A DNA stretch of 64,000 nucleotides, from the NCBI GenBank assembly GCA_013178015.1, contig JABLXR010000001.1, forward strand, positions 1 to 64,000, given 5' to 3'. This DNA is from Anaerolineae bacterium (GTDB lineage: Bacteria; Chloroflexota; Anaerolineae; DRVO01). The notes under the pieces are model-generated. The model ran no database searches. It was not told the origin of the DNA and was given only the letters and a program-made list of their open reading frames with translations. The first letter of the stretch is position 1. Each line of letters begins with the position of its first letter. The position numbers were made by a program, and so were the translations under genes. This document shows, in pieces, positions 60,896 through 64,000 of this stretch.

Positions 60896-61792
60896 CTACG
60901 TTGCAGCTCGGCGACCGGCTCGGATGCTGGCGTACGGGGTAGGGTCGTTGGCCATAGCGTCGATCATTTCCAGCCACGAGGGTGCTACCCAACCTGTGGC
61001 CGCCGAGAAGCGCTGCCCGTTCAGGCTACGATCTATCACTACCTCCGGGAACGGCTCGATCTCGACAGCCACTGAGAACCGACTTCGCAAGAGACAGAGC
61101 AGGTCATACTTCGAGATGGGCGTCGAGGCAACGTGGTACACCCCCTGCAATGCCGGGTGCCGCGCGATCACGTCCACCAGCAGACGAGACAGGATAAGCG
61201 TCGGGAGTCCGGAGAACACAGCTCGGCTGTACCCCCGCACTGTCTTTCCTGTTTGGCTCAGGAACCACTCAACCAGGCCGGTAGTCGCGGCGAGTTCCCG
61301 ACCGATGATAGATGTCCTTAGTGTTAGGCAGTTTTCCCGATCTAGCTCGCCAAGCAGCTTGCTCCTTCCATAGAGATCGGTGGCGTCCGGACGGTCTTCC
61401 TCGCTGTACATTCCGGCACTGCCAGAGAAGACGCAGTCGGTGCTTACATGGAGAAGCCTGGCACCGCAGGCCGCGCAGAGATCGGCCAAGCGATGGGGGA
61501 ATAGCGCATTCACTTCGAGAGATACGATAGGATCCTTGGCCTGGCTCACCTGCTTGACGATACCCACGCAGTTGACTGCCACATCTGCCCGGGTCTCAGC
61601 AAGAGCACGCACTACAGAGTCGAAGACCCGGGCATCCACGCCGCCTATCAGGCGGCTTGGCTCCAGGACCGGATGCCCTGCGTATCCGGAGGGGCTAGAG
61701 CGCACCGTGCCCCAGACTTCGTAGGCCTCCCGTAGCGTCTGGAAGACCTTGTGACCCAGCATACCTGTGGCGCCGAGGACCAGAACGCGCAC
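60896..61792 (-). CDS. SDR-family nucleotide-sugar reductase (RmlD/FnlB-like)
   Basis: 298 residues. The N-terminal NAD(P) site is VLVLGATGMLGHKVFQTLRE. VNCVGIVKQ, LLHVSTDCVFSGSAGMYSEE and the YGRSKLLGE catalytic Tyr-Lys pair follow, as in dTDP-4-dehydrorhamnose reductase. The nearby FnlA-like gene makes a role in UDP-N-acetyl-6-deoxyhexose synthesis (FnlB/CapF type) more likely than rhamnose, since no RmlA, B or C gene is seen. GTG 61792 starts it. Confidence 0.82.
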   Translation of the reverse strand: MRVLVLGATGMLGHKVFQTLREAYEVWGTVRSSPSGYAGHPVLEPSRLIGGVDARVFDSVVRALAETRADVAVNCVGIVKQVSQAKDPIVSLEVNALFPHRLADLCAACGARLLHVSTDCVFSGSAGMYSEEDRPDATDLYGRSKLLGELDRENCLTLRTSIIGRELAATTGLVEWFLSQTGKTVRGYSRAVFSGLPTLILSRLLVDVIARHPALQGVYHVASTPISKYDLLCLLRSRFSVAVEIEPFPEVVIDRSLNGQRFSAATGWVAPSWLEMIDAMANDPTPYASIRAGRRAAT

Positions 61793-61849
61793 CCCGCTAA
61801 CCTCCTACTACGTGGACCGTCGGAGCGCGATGCCCACCCGTGCCACCTC

Positions 61850-62584
61850 TTACATCCGCACATCTTTCACGCAGAGCAGGCGGAACGCGAGGCGAGGCCG
61901 GTCCCTGACCAGAGGCTGAGTAACCAGCGACACGTTCCGCCAGAACCAAGACGGTCTCCATCGAGGCCTCGCCCCTTCACCCCTCAGCGGCCTCAGACCC
62001 TCAATGCCGATGACCCTAAATCCCAGGCCCAGCATCTCATCCACCGTCCAACCCGACAGGTGCCTCTGCATGGGGTTTCCGTATGCTTCCCCCTGTGGTA
62101 GGAAGCCGTTCGGCGTGTAAATGATCACGCGCTTCCGCGCGATGGTCTCCATGTGCGAGATCAGAGCCAGTCCCTCTTGCTTGTGGAGATGCTCGATCAC
62201 GTCCGAAGCAAGCACGCAATCAAAGCTCCCTGGCGCGAAGTGTTGCCCTAGAGCACGAATGTCCAGTTGGAGGTACTCACTGTGAAACCCCTTGGCCCTG
62301 CTCTCCTCGAGGGCGGGTCGGAAGGCGTCGACGCCAACTGTCCACGCTAGGTCCGGGGTCAGATGGCCGGCGGGCGAGTTGGACCCGCATCCTACGTCCA
62401 ACAGTGTGCCGCAGGACGCGACAACCTCGGCCCTCAAACACTTGAGGTACTGGTGCTCCAGCGGACCCGTCACCAACTGCTTGGCCTTCCTAAGCAGCCG
62501 CATCACCATCTCTAGGCCAATTCCAGCAGACAAGGCACGCTCCAGGTCGGGAACACGAGTACCACCTCCGTCCTCTGTCCGCAC
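61850..62584 (-). CDS. Class I SAM-dependent methyltransferase
   Basis: 244 residues. SAM-binding motif LLDVGCGSNSPAGHLTPD, acidic loop VGVDAFRPALEES, and FDCVLASDVIEHLHKQEGLA with the post-motif VIIYTPNGFLPQ. It may methylate a sugar or the end of the polymer, a signal that Wzt-type carriers are known to read, but the target is unknown. The start is uncertain: GTG 62584 lacks a Shine-Dalgarno, and internal ATGs near 62509 are possible. Confidence 0.8.
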   Translation of the reverse strand: MRTEDGGGTRVPDLERALSAGIGLEMVMRLLRKAKQLVTGPLEHQYLKCLRAEVVASCGTLLDVGCGSNSPAGHLTPDLAWTVGVDAFRPALEESRAKGFHSEYLQLDIRALGQHFAPGSFDCVLASDVIEHLHKQEGLALISHMETIARKRVIIYTPNGFLPQGEAYGNPMQRHLSGWTVDEMLGLGFRVIGIEGLRPLRGEGARPRWRPSWFWRNVSLVTQPLVRDRPRLAFRLLCVKDVRM

Positions 62585-62632
62585 CCACGAAGGTCGTCAG
62601 CAATCGTAAACGTCGCGGCGCCCCCGAGAGCA

Positions 62633-63643
62633 CTAGAACCTGGCGAACTCACCCCCGAGCAGCTCCATGGCCTCGAACTCAGCGTCCGCCCGGGCGATAA
62701 GGCTCCTCACCTCCTCCCGGCCAACCAGTTCGTCCCGAGACGAGTACTCCTGCTGCAGGGCCGCCGGCCGTTCCGTCGACCACCATGGATGCACCCGGTA
62801 GTACTCACCGCAGTCCGCGGTGCGCGCGAGTTCCTCTTCTGAGACCAGGATCTCGTTGAGCTTCTCCCCGGGCAGGACGCCAATCACCTCGTATTCGAAC
62901 TCTCTACCGGCCTCTTCGCACAGGACCTGCGCGATGTCAAGTATGCGCGCGCTCGGGGCCTTTCGGACGAAGATCTCGCCCCCCTGGGCATACTCGGCTG
63001 CGTAGAGAACCAGATCGATAGCATCATGTAGGGTGAGCAGAAAGCGAGTCATACGCTCATCCGTGATCGTCAGCCGCTTGCCCTGGGCCAGTTGGCCGCG
63101 GAAGAACGGGACCACCGAGCCCCGCGAGCGAAGGACATTGCCGTACCGTACACATGACAGCCTGGTGCCACGATTGGCCCGTGAGAGGTTCGCGCGGAGA
63201 ACCAAGCGTTCCTGCAGGGCCTTAGTCATCCCCATGACGTTGACCGGCTTGACCGCCTTGTCAGTGCTGATGGCAACTAGCACCTGAACACCATTGGCAA
63301 GGGCGGACTGCACCACGTTCTCGACCCCGAGCACGTTGGTCCGAATGGCTTCCATGGGATAGCGCTCGCAGTTGGGAACCTGCTTCAGCGCGGCGGCCTG
63401 GAAGACCATGTGTATGCCCGCCATCGCCTCGTCGACGACCTCCCGATCGCGGATGTCCCCCACGACGAGACTGAGGTTCTGACTTCCCGAGTAGAAGACG
63501 CGCATGTCGTGCTGCTTCTTCTCGTCGCGGCTCAGCACCCGAACCTCTGCCGCACCCAGAGCCAGCAGCTGGCGGACCACAAAGTTGCCAAAGGAACCGG
63601 TACCGCCAGTTACGAGAACACGTAGGCTGGGCCAATCAATCAT
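62633..63643 (-). CDS. UDP-N-acetylglucosamine 4,6-dehydratase-like (FnlA/CapE type)
   Basis: 336 residues from ATG 63643. The NAD site is RVLVTGGTGSFGNFVVRQLL. AAALKQVPNCERYPMEAIRT, AISTDKAVKPVNVMGMTKAL and VRYGNVLRSRGSVVPFFRGQ are strongly typical of UDP-GlcNAc dehydratase/5-epimerase enzymes. The segment MTRFLLTLHDAIDLVLYAAE then GGEIFVRKAPSARI is characteristic of FnlA/WbjB/CapE, which makes the precursor of UDP-N-acetyl-L-fucosamine. The third enzyme of that pathway (FnlC, an epimerase) is not visible in the window. Confidence 0.88.
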   Translation of the reverse strand: MIDWPSLRVLVTGGTGSFGNFVVRQLLALGAAEVRVLSRDEKKQHDMRVFYSGSQNLSLVVGDIRDREVVDEAMAGIHMVFQAAALKQVPNCERYPMEAIRTNVLGVENVVQSALANGVQVLVAISTDKAVKPVNVMGMTKALQERLVLRANLSRANRGTRLSCVRYGNVLRSRGSVVPFFRGQLAQGKRLTITDERMTRFLLTLHDAIDLVLYAAEYAQGGEIFVRKAPSARILDIAQVLCEEAGREFEYEVIGVLPGEKLNEILVSEEELARTADCGEYYRVHPWWSTERPAALQQEYSSRDELVGREEVRSLIARADAEFEAMELLGGEFARF

Positions 63644-63742
63644 TCCTGACCTCACTGACCTCAGGCGATGCCGGGAAGCTCTCATGGCACCAACCTGCCC
63701 TGGATAGAGACAGGTCAGACACTACCACACCCTCCGCCTCGC

Positions 63743-64000
63743 CTACAACTCCCGCCGATCCACCACCCGCTTCGACTTCCCCGTGCTCCGCTCGATCCTC
63801 CCGGGCTCCACCAGCCTCACCCGGGCCTGCACCCCCAGCACCTCATACATCTCCCGCTCCGCCTTCGCCTGCAGAGCCTTCAGTTGCCCGAACTCGTCCG
63901 TGAACACCTCGGGCGACACCTCCACCCACACCTCGAGCTCGTCCATCGCCCCCTTCTCCCGGTCCACCAGGATCAAGTAGTGCGGACGAACCCCCTCGAT
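63743..64000 (-). CDS. PaaK/phenylacetate-CoA ligase-like protein, C-terminal part
   Basis: Incomplete at the right edge: the frame is open to base 64000. The visible 85 residues contain IEGVRPHYLILVDREK, the DELEVWVEVSPEVFTDEFGQ segment and VRLVEPGRIERSTGKSKRVV followed by DRREL, which matches the C-terminal subdomain of phenylacetate-CoA ligase family enzymes, including the catalytic lysine region. The family activates acids to CoA thioesters through adenylates. The substrate is not predictable from the C-terminus. Confidence 0.7.
   Translation of the reverse strand: MEGVRPHYLILVDREKGAMDELEVWVEVSPEVFTDEFGQLKALQAKAEREMYEVLGVQARVRLVEPGRIERSTGKSKRVVDRREL

Overview
The window is about 64 kb of high-GC bacterial chromosome. 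It most resembles a Chloroflexota (Anaerolineae-like) genome. The grounds are an hrcA-grpE-dnaK-dnaJ-prmA-rsmE heat-shock operon under a CIRCE element, exported proteins with Pro-Thr-rich linkers of the TPTPTATATPT type, YfhO and DUF2142 type membrane proteins, and GT-C-like polytopic proteins in a large surface-polysaccharide locus. This assignment is inference from gene content, not from a marker-gene tree. No rRNA, tRNA, CRISPR array or complete insertion sequence was seen.

Left part (1-15 kb, mostly + strand). The CIRCE-controlled chaperone operon runs into prmA and rsmE. A decayed RelE-type toxin with an intact antitoxin gene (6.8-7.3 kb, minus) and a fused aroD-aroE gene (minus) follow. 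Then comes a plus-strand run of two URO-D-like methyltransferase-family genes, a 95-residue unknown, and three consecutive M42 aminopeptidase-like genes.

Middle (15.3-30.8 kb). A DUF151 nuclease-like gene is followed by dnaB, a DnaD-domain gene and a gene encoding two fused DnaC/IstB-type AAA+ modules. The second module carries substitutions expected to abolish ATP hydrolysis. With only one larger gap (about 71 nt after dnaB), the run continues into envelope genes: a GT9 glycosyltransferase, a YfhO-like protein and a membrane-anchored glycosidase-like protein. Polyprenyl diphosphate synthase, a Gfo/Idh/MocA oxidoreductase, YbaK, Rel and PlsY follow. The ybaK-rel convergent gap consists almost entirely of two opposed arrays of a 7-bp repeat.

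Right part (30.9-64 kb, all minus strand) is envelope and polysaccharide biology. One tight eight-gene operon (47.6 to 36.6 kb) starts with a TPR protein and contains an initiating sugar-phosphate transferase, an epimerase, a DUF2142 protein, a secreted glycosidase-like protein, a Wzt-type ABC ATPase and two glycosyltransferases, but no cognate permease. A second block (63.6 to 51.1 kb) has nucleotide-sugar enzymes resembling FnlA and FnlB, a methyltransferase, a Wzx-type flippase, an O-antigen ligase/polymerase-like protein, four glycosyltransferases and a heparinase II/III-like enzyme. Between the two blocks lies a 1066-residue exported protein with four lamin-tail domains and a PHP metallohydrolase domain. 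A PaaK-like ligase runs off the right edge.

The observations that most deserve follow-up are the fused helicase-loader-like ATPase with one degenerate site, the inverted 7-bp arrays and a second intergenic repeat type (CGCTGAT/ATCAGCG), the lamin-tail/PHP exported hydrolase, the orphan Wzt ATPase, and the three CIRCE half-sites overlapping the hrcA promoter and ribosome-binding site.
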